NCBI RefSeq assembly: GCF_036699995.1
Contig: NZ_CP144906.1
Location: 685,501 to 749,500, forward strand
Length of the DNA: 64,000 nt
Source: Clostridium beijerinckii
GTDB lineage: Bacteria > Bacillota > Clostridia > Clostridiales > Clostridiaceae
Reading direction: 5' to 3'
Within the stretch, counting starts at the first letter, position 1, and each line of letters starts with the position of its first letter. Positions 17,684-28,262 of the stretch are shown one piece after another. Made by a program: the position numbers and the translations under genes. The notes below the pieces were generated by a model. It searched no databases, was not told the DNA's origin, and was given only the letters and a program-made list of their open reading frames with translations.

Positions 17684-18712
17684 TTGCAGGAAATATTAGA
17701 ATTACAAAAGAAGATAGTTCCTGAGCTTGTAAATACATTGGAGAAAAGGTATAACGTACTCAGAACAATCTTTCATAATCAACCTATAGGACGAAGAGTA
17801 CTCGCTGATATGCTAAATGTCGGTGAAAGAACAGTTAGAACAGAAATAGGTTTTTTAAAAGAACAAGGTTTAATTGAGATAAATACTTCTGGAATGACAG
17901 TTACAAGTGAAGGCGTAGAGATTATACACAAACTAAATGATTTCATTCATGAAATAAAAGGTCTTTCAGAAGTTGAAAAGAAAATACAATCTTCTCTTAA
18001 CTTAAAAAAAGTAATCATAGTCCCAGGAGATGTAGAAGAAAATCCTTTGGTTTTAAAGGATTTGGGAAAAGCATGTGCTAATTATGTTAAAGATGTGCTA
18101 AAAGATAATTCTATTATAGCATTAACAGGAGGGAGCACTTTAAAAGAAGTTGTAGAAGCTTTTCCAAGAGTAACAAATTTATCACAGATACAAGTAGTAC
18201 CAGCAAGAGGAGGAATGGGTAAGAAAGTTGAAACCCAAGCTAATACATTAGCAGCCACTTTAGCAAAGAAATTAAACGGTACTTATAAGATGCTTCATAT
18301 CTCGGAAAATTTGAGCTTAGATATAATAGGCACCTTGCTTAAAGAAGAGGCAGTAAAAGTTGTTATAGATACTATACATAAGGCGGATGTACTAATTTAT
18401 GGTATAGGTAACGCGGTGCAGATGGCTAGAAAAAGGGGTGTACCACAGCAAGAAATTGATAATTTGATTAATAATGGAGCTGTTGGAGAAGCATTTGGAT
18501 GTTATTTTAATAAGGATTCGAAAATAATCTCAGAAACTACCGCAATTGGAATTAAAATTAATGAAGCAAGAAAAATAAAAACACATATTGCAGTAGCAGG
18601 TGGGAAAAATAAAGTAGAGTCAATTATTGCAACTGAATATAACGACAATGATGGTGTTTTAGTTACAGATGAGGCAGCAGCCAAAGGAATATTAAGTAAA
18701 CTAAATAGTTAA
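17684..18712 (+). CDS. cggR: Central glycolytic genes regulator, SorC/DeoR type
   Basis: Repressor of the lower-glycolysis operon. The N-terminal winged helix (RRVLADMLNVGERTVRTEIGFLKEQGLIEI, about 42-71) is followed by a sugar-phosphate-binding domain (about 90-340) containing ALTGGSTLKEVVEAFP and VVPARGGMGKKVETQANTLA. In B. subtilis fructose 1,6-bisphosphate is the inducer. I choose the TTG at 17684 because AAAGGAG (17669-17675) is 8 nt upstream; the in-frame ATG at 17651 lies inside the operator and before that site. It is followed by gap, pgk and tpiA on the same strand. Confidence 0.94.
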   Translation: MQEILELQKKIVPELVNTLEKRYNVLRTIFHNQPIGRRVLADMLNVGERTVRTEIGFLKEQGLIEINTSGMTVTSEGVEIIHKLNDFIHEIKGLSEVEKKIQSSLNLKKVIIVPGDVEENPLVLKDLGKACANYVKDVLKDNSIIALTGGSTLKEVVEAFPRVTNLSQIQVVPARGGMGKKVETQANTLAATLAKKLNGTYKMLHISENLSLDIIGTLLKEEAVKVVIDTIHKADVLIYGIGNAVQMARKRGVPQQEIDNLINNGAVGEAFGCYFNKDSKIISETTAIGIKINEARKIKTHIAVAGGKNKVESIIATEYNDNDGVLVTDEAAAKGILSKLNS

Positions 18713-18783
18713 ATTCAGTTATTAAATTAGTTTGTAAAATTTATTTTTATAAAAAAGAAAAGCATTATTAGGAGGTAATTGTA

Positions 18784-19785
18784 ATGGTAAACGTAGCAAT
18801 TAATGGTTTTGGAAGAATAGGAAGATTAGCTTTAAGATTAATGATCAACAACCCTGAATTTAATGTGGTTGCAATCAATGACTTAACAGATGCTAAAATG
18901 TTAGCTCACTTATTCAAATATGATTCAGCTCAAGGAAGATTCGATGGAGAAATCGAAGTTAAAGAAGGAGCTTTCGTAGTTAATGGAAAGGAAATCAAGG
19001 TTACTGCTGATGCTAAGCCTGAAAACTTACCATGGGGAGAATTAAACGTAGATATCGTTTTAGAATGTACTGGATTCTTTGCATCAAAGAAATCAGCTTC
19101 AGCTCATATCGCAGCTGGTGCTAAGAAAGTTGTTATTTCAGCTCCTGCAGGAAATGATCTACCAACAGTAGTTTACAATGTAAACCACGACATCTTAAAG
19201 GCAGAAGATACAGTTATTTCAGGTGCTTCATGTACTACTAACTGTTTAGCTCCAATGGCTAAAGTATTAAGTGATGATTTTGGATTAACAAAAGGTTTCA
19301 TGACTACAATCCACTCATACACTAACGATCAAAATACTTTAGATGCTCCACACAGAAAAGGTGATTTAAGAAGAGCTAGAGCTGCTGCAGCTTCTATCAT
19401 TCCTAACTCAACTGGTGCTGCTAAAGCAATCGGATTAGTTATTCCAGAATTAGCTGGAAAATTAGATGGTGGTGCTCAAAGAGTTCCAACAATCACTGGT
19501 TCATTAACTGAATTAGTTTGTACTTTATCTAAGAAAGTTACTGTAGATGAAGTTAACGCTGCTATGAAAGCTGCTGCAACTGAATCTTTCGGATACACTG
19601 AAGATGAAATAGTTTCTTGCGATATAATCGGAAGCAGCTTCGGTTCATTATTCGATGGTACTCAAACTAAGGTTATGGAAGTTAATGGAGAACAATTAGT
19701 TAAAGTAGCTGCTTGGTACGATAACGAAATGTCATACACTAACCAATTAATCAGAACTTTAGGATACTTCGCTAACTTAAAGTAA
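18784..19785 (+). CDS. gap: Glyceraldehyde-3-phosphate dehydrogenase
   Basis: Oxidises glyceraldehyde 3-phosphate to 1,3-bisphosphoglycerate with NAD+. 333 residues. The NAD-binding [11 protein letters not shown] opens the protein; the catalytic cysteine is in [12 protein letters not shown], with the partner His in [10 protein letters not shown]. Strong AGGAGGT ribosome site. Codon usage is visibly more biased than its neighbours (repeated GCT, GGA, TTA, ATC), as in highly expressed clostridial genes. It lies 71 bp after cggR, and its message should come from the CggR-controlled promoter and possibly processed or internal ends. Confidence 0.98.
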
Positions 19786-19837
19786 TTTGAATTATATCTT
19801 AGAACATAAAGAGCGCAAATTTATGTTAAAGTAAATA

Positions 19838-19880
19838 AGTCTGGTTTTGTAGTATAAGGCTATAAAGCCAGACTATTTTA
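19838..19880 (+). terminator. Hairpin between gap and pgk
   Basis: AGTCTGGTTTT (19838-19848) pairs with AAAGCCAGACT (19864-19874), then ATTTTAAAA. Probably a partial terminator or processing/stability element that adjusts gap over pgk, since no new strong promoter is evident. Confidence 0.55.
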
Positions 19881-19925
19881 AAATGAAGGAATAATCAATA
19901 AAATAAATATCAGAGGTGAAAATAA

Positions 19926-21101
19926 ATGAATTTCAATAAAAAAACAATTGAAGATATTGAAGTGAGTGGAAAAAAGGTACTAGTAAGATGTGACTTTAAC
20001 GTACCACTTAAAGATGGAGTTATAACTGATGAAAACAGATTAGTAGGAGCTCTTCCAACTATTAAATATTTAGTAGAAAAAGGTGCAAAGGTTATTCTTT
20101 GTTCACATTTAGGAAAAGATGCTTCAAAATCATTAGCACCAGTAGCTACAAGATTAAGTGAAATGCTAGGAAAAGAAGTTGTTTTTGCTAGAGATGAAGA
20201 AGTTGTTGGCGAAAACGCTAAAAAAGCAGTTTCAGAAATGAAAGATGGAGACATCGTTTTATTAGAAAACACAAGATGCAGAAAAGAAGAAACTAAGAAC
20301 ATTCCAGAATTCTCTAAAGAATTAGCTTCATTAGCTGATGTATTTGTTAATGACGCATTTGGAACAGCTCATAGAGCTCACTGTTCAACTGTTGGTGTAA
20401 CTGATTACTTAGATACAGCTGTATGTGGATACTTAATCCAAAAAGAATTAAAATTCTTAGGAAATGCAGTTGAAAGTCCAGTAAGACCATTCGTTGCTAT
20501 CTTAGGTGGAGCTAAAGTTTCTGATAAAATCGCTGTTATAAACAATCTTTTAGATAAAGTTAACACAATTATTATCGGTGGAGGAATGGCTTATACATTC
20601 TTAAAAGCTCAAGGATATGAAATCGGAACTTCATTAGTTGAAGAAGATAGACTTGAATATGCTAAAGAAATGGTTGCTAAGGCTGCTGAAAAAGGAGTTA
20701 AATTCTTATTACCAGTAGATCACAGAGTTGCTGCAGAATTCAAAGATGTAGAAGCTACAATTACTGAAGATCAAAATATTCCAGTAGGAAACATGGGATT
20801 AGATATCGGACCAAAGACAGAAGCTTTATATGCTGATGCAATTAAAGATGCTAAGACTGTAATCTGGAATGGACCAATGGGTGTATTTGAATTCGAAAAC
20901 TATAATAAAGGAACAATTGCAGTAGCTAAGGCTATGGCTGATGCAGATGCTACTACTATAATTGGTGGTGGAGATTCAGCTGCTGCTGTTAATATTTTAG
21001 GATTTGGAGATAAGATGACTCACATCTCAACAGGTGGTGGAGCATCATTAGAATTCTTAGAAGGTAAAGTATTACCAGGAATCGCTGCATTAAACGACTA
21101 A
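19926..21101 (+). CDS. pgk: Phosphoglycerate kinase
   Basis: Transfers phosphate from 1,3-bisphosphoglycerate to ADP. 391 residues, normal bacterial length. Signatures: [14 protein letters not shown] (about 19-32) for substrate binding, [30 protein letters not shown], and the nucleotide loop [16 protein letters not shown] near the C-terminus. AGAGGTGAAAATAAATG precedes it. Highly biased codons, like gap. A 434-bp structured gap separates it from tpiA. Confidence 0.98.
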   Translation: MNFNKKTIEDIEVSGKKVLVRCDFNVPLKDGVITDENRLVGALPTIKYLVEKGAKVILCSHLGKDASKSLAPVATRLSEMLGKEVVFARDEEVVGENAKKAVSEMKDGDIVLLENTRCRKEETKNIPEFSKELASLADVFVNDAFGTAHRAHCSTVGVTDYLDTAVCGYLIQKELKFLGNAVESPVRPFVAILGGAKVSDKIAVINNLLDKVNTIIIGGGMAYTFLKAQGYEIGTSLVEEDRLEYAKEMVAKAAEKGVKFLLPVDHRVAAEFKDVEATITEDQNIPVGNMGLDIGPKTEALYADAIKDAKTVIWNGPMGVFEFENYNKGTIAVAKAMADADATTIIGGGDSAAAVNILGFGDKMTHISTGGGASLEFLEGKVLPGIAALND

Positions 21102-21535
21102 TTTTAAATAGTTAGTTTGGAATAAATAATATTTTCAAAAGAAAATTATAAATTTAGTTAGATTATAAAGTGAAACTTGATTTAGGTAGTGATTACCCCC
21201 AAATGAATTTAACTTGAACTTACCTACAAGAGTATAGACATATCTCTTATAATTAAGTAATAGATTTTTGAAAATGCTGGATTGTTAGGTAAGGTATTTA
21301 AATAATTAGGGAATATATATTGAAGAGAAGTGATAAGCTATTTTTTAGGAAGCAAATTCGACGGGATTTGATGAATCTAAGGCCAAGGATTCATTCTTAA
21401 ATATCTAGTTTGTAATTTTTGTAGATATATAATAAGCTTAAGGAAATCTGATCACTTTCCTTAAGCTTATATAGATTCATAATATAATTAGATAATTTAT
21501 AAGTTTCATTAATAAAAAATTATGAGGTGAGTAGA
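21102..21535 (+). other. Long structured pgk-tpiA intergenic region
   Basis: Unusually long for an operon interior and without a convincing ORF. It holds several potential hairpins: TAGGTA (21183-21188) or TAGGTA (about 21285) with TACCTA (about 21221); GAATC...GATTC around 21373-21392; ATATCT...AGATAT around 21401-21428; and a perfect 15-bp stem ATAAGCTTAAGGAAA (21432-21446) with TTTCCTTAAGCTTAT (21456-21470). The last stem has no U-tract after it. The region may hold an RNA processing site, a small RNA or a tpiA promoter; no known riboswitch is recognised. Confidence 0.5.
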
Positions 21536-22282
21536 ATGAGAAAAGCAATTATCGCAGGAAACTGGAAAATGAATAAAACTATTGATGAAGCAGTTAAAAT
21601 GGTAGAAGAATTAAAGCCATTAGTTAAAGATGCTACATGTGATGTAGTTGTATGTCCTACATTTGTATGCTTAGATGCAGTTAAAAAGGCTGTAGCTGGT
21701 TCAAATATAAAGGTTGCTGCACAAAACATGCATTTTGAAGAAAGTGGAGCTTTCACAGGAGAAGTTGCTCCAGGAATGCTTGAAGCTATGGGAATAGATT
21801 ATGTTGTTTTAGGTCATAGTGAAAGAAGAGAATACTTCAATGAAACTGATGAAGCACTAAACAAAAAAGTTAAGAAAGCTTTCGAACATAATATTACTCC
21901 AATCCTTTGTTGTGGAGAATCTTTAGAACAAAGAGAAAACGGAACTACTAACCAAGTTATTGAAGCTCAAATAAAAGCTGATATAGCTGGATTAACTAAT
22001 GAACAAGTAGAAAAACTTGTTATTGCTTACGAACCAATCTGGGCAATTGGAACAGGAAAAACTGCTACTGATGAACAAGCAAATGAAACAATCAAAGCTA
22101 TAAGAGCTATGGTTGCTGAAATGTATGGAGCAGAATCAGCTGAAAAAACAAGAATTCAATACGGTGGATCAGTTAAACCAAATACAATAAAAGCACAAAT
22201 GGAAATGTCTGATATAGACGGAGCATTAGTTGGTGGAGCTAGTTTAGTTCCAGCTGATTTCGCTGCAATAGTTAATTATTAG
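21536..22282 (+). CDS. tpiA: Triosephosphate isomerase
   Basis: Interconverts dihydroxyacetone phosphate and glyceraldehyde 3-phosphate. Visible are AGNWKMNKT (substrate Asn/Lys at the N-terminus), the catalytic His in GHSERREYF, the catalytic Glu with flexible loop 6 in [14 protein letters not shown], and [10 protein letters not shown] start at the ATG at 21536 because GAGGTGAG lies just upstream; the in-frame GTG at 21527 is part of that ribosome site. 248 residues. It ends at a strong terminator, which closes the cggR-gap-pgk-tpiA group. Confidence 0.98.
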   Translation: MRKAIIAGNWKMNKTIDEAVKMVEELKPLVKDATCDVVVCPTFVCLDAVKKAVAGSNIKVAAQNMHFEESGAFTGEVAPGMLEAMGIDYVVLGHSERREYFNETDEALNKKVKKAFEHNITPILCCGESLEQRENGTTNQVIEAQIKADIAGLTNEQVEKLVIAYEPIWAIGTGKTATDEQANETIKAIRAMVAEMYGAESAEKTRIQYGGSVKPNTIKAQMEMSDIDGALVGGASLVPADFAAIVNY

Positions 22283-22295
22283 TATTAAATTTTTT

Positions 22296-22342
22296 AAGCT
22301 GTCTTAGAATGACGAAAATCGCACTAAGACAGCTTTTTTTAA
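22296..22342 (+). terminator. Terminator of the glycolytic operon
   Basis: AAGCTGTCTTAG (22296-22307) pairs perfectly with CTAAGACAGCTT (22324-22335), followed by TTTTT. Confidence 0.92.
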
Positions 22343-22611
22343 GTAAATAATAATTTGATATTAAAGTAATTCATAAAACATTTATATTATAATAACATAA
22401 ATTTACTTTAAATGTTTATAAAGTTGCATTAAGTGTAAAAAAATAATATAATTTAAGATATTAATAGTATGTAAAACATAATAAATGATAATATTTAATA
22501 TTATATATTTCTAACAAATAAGTTTATTTAGTTAACTTACAGATATTAATTTAATAAAGAAATCTAAGAATTTTATAGTATATTTTGTGAAAATATTTGG
22601 AGGGATAGGAA

Positions 22612-24150
22612 ATGTCAAAAAAACCTGTTATGTTAATGATATTAGATGGTTTTGGGATTGCACCAAAATCAGAAGGAAATGCTGTAACTTTAGCGAAAAA
22701 GCCAAATTTAGATAAACTATTCGAAAAATACCCAACTTCACAATTACAAGCTAGTGGGTTAGCTGTTGGATTACCAGAAGGTCAAATGGGTAATTCAGAA
22801 GTTGGTCACTTAAATATCGGATCTGGTAGAATAGTATACCAAGAATTAACAAGAATTACAAAAGCAATAGCAGATGGAGATTTTTTTGAGAACGAATCAT
22901 TAAAATTAGCTATGACTAATGCTAAAAAGACAGGATCGTCTTTACATTTAATGGGCTTATTATCAGATGGTGGAGTTCATTCACATATAGAACATTTAAG
23001 AGGTCTTTTAGAATTTGCTAAGAAAGAAGAAGTTCAAAATGTTTATGTTCATGCATTCATGGATGGAAGAGATGTTCCACCTTCATCAGGACAAGAATTC
23101 ATTGAAAAAACTGAAAAGATGATGGCTGAAGTAGGCGTAGGTAAGATCGCAACTGTAAGTGGTAGATACTATGCAATGGATAGAGATAATAGATGGGAAA
23201 GAGTTGAACTTGCATATAATGCTTTAGTTTTAGGAAAAGGTGAAACTGCAAGTAGTGCAACTGAAGCTATAGAAAAATCATATCATGATAATAAAACTGA
23301 TGAATTTGTATTGCCAACAGTTGTAACTGAAAATGGTAATCCAACTGCAAATATTAAAAATGGAGATTCAGTTATATTCTTTAACTTTAGACCAGATAGA
23401 GCAAGAGAAATAACTAGAGCTATTAATGATAAAGAATTTGCAGGATTCAAGAGAGAAACTCTAGATCTTACTTTTGTAACAATGACTCAATATGATAAGA
23501 CTCTAGAAAGAGTAAATGTTGCATATACTCCTCAAACTTTAAGTAATACTCTTGGAGAATATGTAAGTAATAAGGGCTTAAATCAATTAAGAATAGCAGA
23601 AACTGAGAAATATGCTCACGTTACTTTCTTCTTTAACGGTGGAGTAGAGAAAGAAAATCCAGGTGAAGACAGAAAAGTTATACCTTCACCAAAGGTTGCA
23701 ACTTATGATTTAAAACCAGAAATGAGTGCATATGAAGTAACAGATGAATTACTAGATAGATTAGATAGCGATAAGTATGATATGGTAATTCTAAACTTTG
23801 CTAATCCAGATATGGTAGGTCACACAGGAGTTGTTGAGGCTGCAGTTAAAGCAATCGAAGCAGTTGACGAATGTGTAGGAAAGATTGCAGATAAAATTTT
23901 AGAAAAGAATGGATGCTTATTTATCACTGCGGATCATGGTAATGCTGAAACTATGATAGATTTTTCAACTGGAAATCCATATACAGCGCATACTACACAT
24001 GAAGTACCATTTATTTGGGTTGCAAATGATACTGAAGGTAAGAAATTAAGCAACGGAAAACTTGCAGATATTGCTCCAACAATGTTAGTTCAATTAGGAC
24101 TTGAAGTTCCTACAGAAATGACTGGAGAAAATCTAATAGTAAATAAATAA
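22612..24150 (+). CDS. gpmI: Phosphoglycerate mutase, cofactor-independent
   Basis: Mn2+-dependent alkaline-phosphatase-superfamily mutase converting 3- to 2-phosphoglycerate. 512 residues. The phosphoserine nucleophile is in [14 protein letters not shown] (about residue 62); other metal and substrate motifs are [46 protein letters not shown] and [10 protein letters not shown]. The family is expressed in the mother cell and spore of endospore formers and is pH-sensitive through Mn2+. GGAGGGATAGGAAATG gives the start. It is separated from tpiA by a terminator and a 270-bp AT-rich region, so it has its own promoter. Confidence 0.98.
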   Translation: MSKKPVMLMILDGFGIAPKSEGNAVTLAKKPNLDKLFEKYPTSQLQASGLAVGLPEGQMGNSEVGHLNIGSGRIVYQELTRITKAIADGDFFENESLKLAMTNAKKTGSSLHLMGLLSDGGVHSHIEHLRGLLEFAKKEEVQNVYVHAFMDGRDVPPSSGQEFIEKTEKMMAEVGVGKIATVSGRYYAMDRDNRWERVELAYNALVLGKGETASSATEAIEKSYHDNKTDEFVLPTVVTENGNPTANIKNGDSVIFFNFRPDRAREITRAINDKEFAGFKRETLDLTFVTMTQYDKTLERVNVAYTPQTLSNTLGEYVSNKGLNQLRIAETEKYAHVTFFFNGGVEKENPGEDRKVIPSPKVATYDLKPEMSAYEVTDELLDRLDSDKYDMVILNFANPDMVGHTGVVEAAVKAIEAVDECVGKIADKILEKNGCLFITADHGNAETMIDFSTGNPYTAHTTHEVPFIWVANDTEGKKLSNGKLADIAPTMLVQLGLEVPTEMTGENLIVNK

Positions 24151-24165
24151 TTTTAATTAATAAAA

Positions 24166-24210
24166 AAACTGCTTGGAATAATTTAAATTGTTTCAGGCAG
24201 TTTTTTTTGT
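24166..24210 (+). terminator. Terminator after gpmI
   Basis: AAACTGCTTGGA pairs with TTTCAGGCAGTTT (one wobble), followed by a run of T. Confidence 0.85.
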
Positions 24211-24444
24211 TTTATAAAATATACATTTTAAAAATTTATTCATTAAAATTTGATTCATCATCAAAAAGAGCGAATTTGGTAATAGGTTAAGTTATAAACT
24301 TTATTAATTAAAACTTATATAGAATAAGTATAACTTTATTCAGATAAGTTAAGAAAGATAAGATTTTAAAGAAGGATTTAATCAGAATTGCATAAAATAA
24401 GCGTAAAATTAATATATTAGTAAAAAAGATTTAGGATTGATAAT

Positions 24445-25050
24445 ATGAAAAAGAATTTTGCATACTCTGCTGATTTTGATGAATATACAGAAAAATTATT
24501 TAGAGAAGCTAAGTATCTAGGTGAAGGACACAATGGTGTGGTTTATGAGTTACCAAATAAAAAAGCCATCAAAATATTTTTGAGAAAAAAGGTATGTAAT
24601 GATGAAGGCAGTATTCTTGCCAAAACTAATGGATCGAAATACTTTCCCTATATGTATAAGCGAGGAAAATTCTATGTGATAAGGGATTTAGTTGATGGAA
24701 TAAGGCTTGATAAGCATATAAAGGAAAATGGGTTAAGTGAAAGATTAGTTAGAAACATATATGAATTATTATTAGAGTTCAAGAGACTTAAATTTAAGAA
24801 ATTAGATATCAGATGTAAAGATGTTTATGTCTCAGAGGATGAAAAACTTATGATAATAGATCCTAAAAAGGCGTATAGTAGAAAGGTTGATTATCCAAGG
24901 CATTTAATGAAGGGATTATGTAAAGTTGGTGTGTTGGATGAATTTTTTGAATGTATAAAAAAAATAGATGCAAAGAAAGCCGCATCATGGGAATTGAAAT
25001 TTAGAAGATATTGCGGGGCAAAAAACCTATCGATATTAGATGATGATTAA
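24445..25050 (+). CDS. Small protein-kinase-like protein (YrzF-like)
   Basis: A minimal eukaryotic-type kinase fold of 201 residues. Visible are a glycine loop GEGHNGVVYEL (about 27-37), the VAIK-type lysine in KAIKIF, a short hinge (YVIRDLVDGIRLDKHI), and a shortened catalytic region: KLDIRCKDVYV aligns with HRDLKPENI, keeping the Asp but with Asp where Asn is usual, and IIDPKKA replaces the DFG motif, keeping its Asp. The C-lobe is truncated to about 60 residues. The B. subtilis YrzF group looks similar. Activity is possible but unproven; a lipid, sugar or tRNA-related substrate is equally plausible. It sits alone between gpmI and eno. The ribosome site is weak (GGATTGATA). Confidence 0.75.
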   Translation: MKKNFAYSADFDEYTEKLFREAKYLGEGHNGVVYELPNKKAIKIFLRKKVCNDEGSILAKTNGSKYFPYMYKRGKFYVIRDLVDGIRLDKHIKENGLSERLVRNIYELLLEFKRLKFKKLDIRCKDVYVSEDEKLMIIDPKKAYSRKVDYPRHLMKGLCKVGVLDEFFECIKKIDAKKAASWELKFRRYCGAKNLSILDDD

Positions 25051-25438
25051 ATATGTAAAGATATAGGAGAAGATAACTCAAAATGAATATTAAATGTAAT
25101 TAGTTATAAGTAAAATACTTATAAACGTTATGGCATTAGTATCATTTTGAGTAAATCTCTTATGAAATTTATATAAAATATTATATCGGCTAATATGCTA
25201 AGAATAATTGTATAAATTAAACAAATAAATTATGTTATATAAGCTTGACTTTTGATCTTGTTTAATCGTATAAGTCAGTTTTATATTTACATAAAAAATA
25301 ATATGAATATTCCTAAATTATTTTACCAATAATATTATGGTAAATCAAATAAAAAGCTTTTTATTTAGTAAATTATGTATTATAATTATATTGATAAGAA
25401 TTCTCAATACAATTATAAAAATGAGGAGGTAATATTAA
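25051..25438 (+). other. Structured intergenic region before eno
   Basis: ACTCAAAATGA (25076-25086) pairs perfectly with TCATTTTGAGT (25142-25152), enclosing a second perfect hairpin TTATAAGTA-AAA-TACTTATAA (25104-25124). No U-tract follows. Further on, TTGACTT near 25245 pairs with AAGTCAG near 25270 before TTTTATATTT, the likelier terminator. The eno promoter must lie in the last 150 bp. No ORF is credible here. Confidence 0.5.
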
Positions 25439-26731
<1,293 letters not shown>

Positions 26732-26803
26732 ATTATTATTAAAGATAATTTTTAAGTAAGAAGTAATTTTGCTTAAGGATAAATCATAATAAAGTTTATT
26801 AGG

Positions 26804-26840
26804 AAAAGTTATAGGAATATAGTTCTTATAACTTTTTTCT
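26804..26840 (+). terminator. Terminator after eno
   Basis: AAAAGTTATAGGAA (26804-26817) pairs with TTCTTATAACTTTT (26823-26836) with one wobble, followed by TT. Confidence 0.85.
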
Positions 26841-26951
26841 AAATTCTAAATAATTCGATCTTGGTGTAATTTTTATTACATAAGTTGTAATAAGTAAATA
26901 AATGTGATATTATTAAATGTATGTTATTGATCATTATAGGAGGTGTTACCT

Positions 26952-27185
26952 ATGCAAAATATATTATTAATTTTTGAAGGAATATTAGGCTTAGCTACTA
27001 TTATAACTGTTTATATGCAACCTAGTAAAGCTGATGCGTTAAGTGGTTTAATACAAGGGAGCACAAAAGATACATTCTTTGCAAAAAATAAGTCGAGAAC
27101 TAAAGAAGTAATTCTTGTGAGATTAACAGTTATTTTTATGGCATTGTTTGCAATTAATACAATTTTATTAAATTTAATAAAATAA
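26952..27185 (+). CDS. secG: Preprotein translocase subunit SecG
   Basis: 77-residue membrane protein with two hydrophobic helices (about 3-22 and 54-75) separated by the conserved polar stretch SGLIQGSTKDTFFAKNKSRTKE. SecG assists SecYE/SecA-driven protein export. The ATG at 26952 has AGGAGGTG 8 nt upstream; the GTG at 26943 is part of that site. In Firmicutes secG is normally followed by rnr and smpB; here those two are 4.3 kb away with sulfur genes between. Confidence 0.93.
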   Translation: MQNILLIFEGILGLATIITVYMQPSKADALSGLIQGSTKDTFFAKNKSRTKEVILVRLTVIFMALFAINTILLNLIK

Positions 27186-27192
27186 TAACTAT

Positions 27193-27222
27193 AAGCTACT
27201 TTACTTAGGTAGCTTTTTTTAT
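27193..27222 (+). terminator. Terminator after secG
   Basis: AAGCTAC (27193-27199) pairs with GTAGCTT (27209-27215), followed by TTTTTTATTTT. Confidence 0.85.
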
Positions 27223-27416
27223 TTTAAAATTTTAGTATGTCCATATAATTATAGAAACTTGTTATCATCATAAAATAATAAATTTAGTCAAATGGTTAAT
27301 AAAGTGTTATATAAAACGCATTGACTAATTGCAACTATATGGAATATAATTAAATAAAAATAAATCATAGTAATTTAATAGGAATAATATGAATAAATAT
27401 TAATATAATTATAAAA

Positions 27417-27662
27417 GATTAACGCTATGAAGGGAAAAAGTAAGTTAGTGGAAGTTTTTAGAGAGGAATTCTCAAAAGGCTGTGAGGAATTCTAAATTGA
27501 ACCTAGTTGAATGCATCCTGGAGCACTAAGTTGAAACTAAAAGTATGCTTAGCAGGTGTGCCTGATATAGCACATAAAGATGTTGTTAAATAAAAATGCC
27601 TTTAAGCATTAAGAATAACAATCAGAGTGGAACCGCGGAAATTTTCTGCCTCTGTTTTTTTT
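27417..27662 (+). ncRNA. T-box leader, cysteine specifier
   Basis: Opens with the stem I start region CTATGAAGGG and AGTAAGTTAG. The specifier loop reads GAATGCATCCTGGAGC with the codon TGC (Cys) at 27512-27514. The T-box bulge AGAGTGGAACCGCGG is at 27624-27638, overlapping the terminator: CAGAG (27623-27627) with CTCTG (27650-27654) then eight T. Uncharged tRNA-Cys binding favours the antiterminator and turns on the downstream genes. This agrees with the mccBA cysteine-synthesis genes further on. Confidence 0.93.
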
Positions 27663-27780
27663 GCAGAGGTAGTTTATTTTTTTAGGAGAAATTTATATGA
27701 CAAATTTCTAGGGGAAATATATGATTTGTAAATAATTATATATAGATAATTTGTATATATCAAATTGTGGAGGGGATTAT

Positions 27781-27933
27781 ATGGATATTAATAGTAAAGA
27801 AATTGTGGAAAATAAAAAACTAGAGGAAATATTAAAGATGGTTGAAAAAATAAGATTTGGATCAATAACGTTAATAATACAGGATGGAGTAGTAATACAG
27901 GTGGACAAGAACGAAAAAATAAGAATGAGGTAG
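27781..27933 (+). CDS. YezD-family small protein (DUF2292)
   Basis: 50-residue protein with the family pattern ...LEEILKMVEKIRFGSITLIIQDGVVIQVDKNEKIRMR: a short helix followed by a beta-hairpin with IxQDGxVxQVxKxEK. The family is widespread in Firmicutes and tends to lie next to sulfur-assimilation genes; its molecular function is not established. GGAGGGGATTATATG gives the start. It is the first gene behind the cysteine T-box, so cysteine starvation should induce it. Confidence 0.85.
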   Translation: MDINSKEIVENKKLEEILKMVEKIRFGSITLIIQDGVVIQVDKNEKIRMR

Positions 27934-28024
27934 TATTTTAGAGTTAGCATCTAGAGGAGTATGATTATATATTACGAGGGTAAAGATTAATGAGAGCTTT
28001 AAGCATAATTAAGTCAAAAAGATG

Positions 28025-28053
28025 TTGACAAATTTGAGTTTAAGGAATATATT
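28025..28053 (+). promoter_or_regulatory. Consensus-like sigma-A promoter
   Basis: TTGACA (28025-28030), 17-bp spacer, TATATT (28048-28053). The predicted start near 28060 gives a roughly 200-nt leader before the 91-residue ORF. Confidence 0.7.
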
Positions 28054-28059
28054 ATATAA

Positions 28060-28175
28060 AAATATAGCAATCTTATATGAATAAGAGTATATGGAAAAGG
28101 ATAATATTCAAAGAATCTGACTGGAAAACCAGAGGATGTACTTCTAGAGATAGAAGTATGTCCTCTTTTATTTTG
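28060..28175 (+). ncRNA. Attenuator-like leader, copy A of a two-copy motif
   Basis: The leader contains TGACTGGAAAACCAGAG (28118-28134), a four-base-pair hairpin with AAAA loop. Its 3' side overlaps a strong terminator: AGAGGATGTACTTCTA from about 28131 pairs with TAGAAGTATGTCCTCT, followed by TTTTATTTT. Overlap of hairpin and terminator is the usual logic of a riboswitch or attenuator. The same 17-nt motif with a compensated stem change occurs at 30964-30980. I do not recognise it as a known class. Confidence 0.5.
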
Positions 28176-28262
28176 CATTTAAGGCACAATCAAAAATAAT
28201 AGTCAGTACGATTGCTTAAAGATTTTACTTAAACAACGATTTAAAGGAGGAGTATCAAGATT

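Noticed and set aside
21432..21470. Perfect 15-bp hairpin considered as a terminator of gap-pgk
   Set aside because: No U-tract follows the stem, so intrinsic termination is not supported; kept as a structured element.
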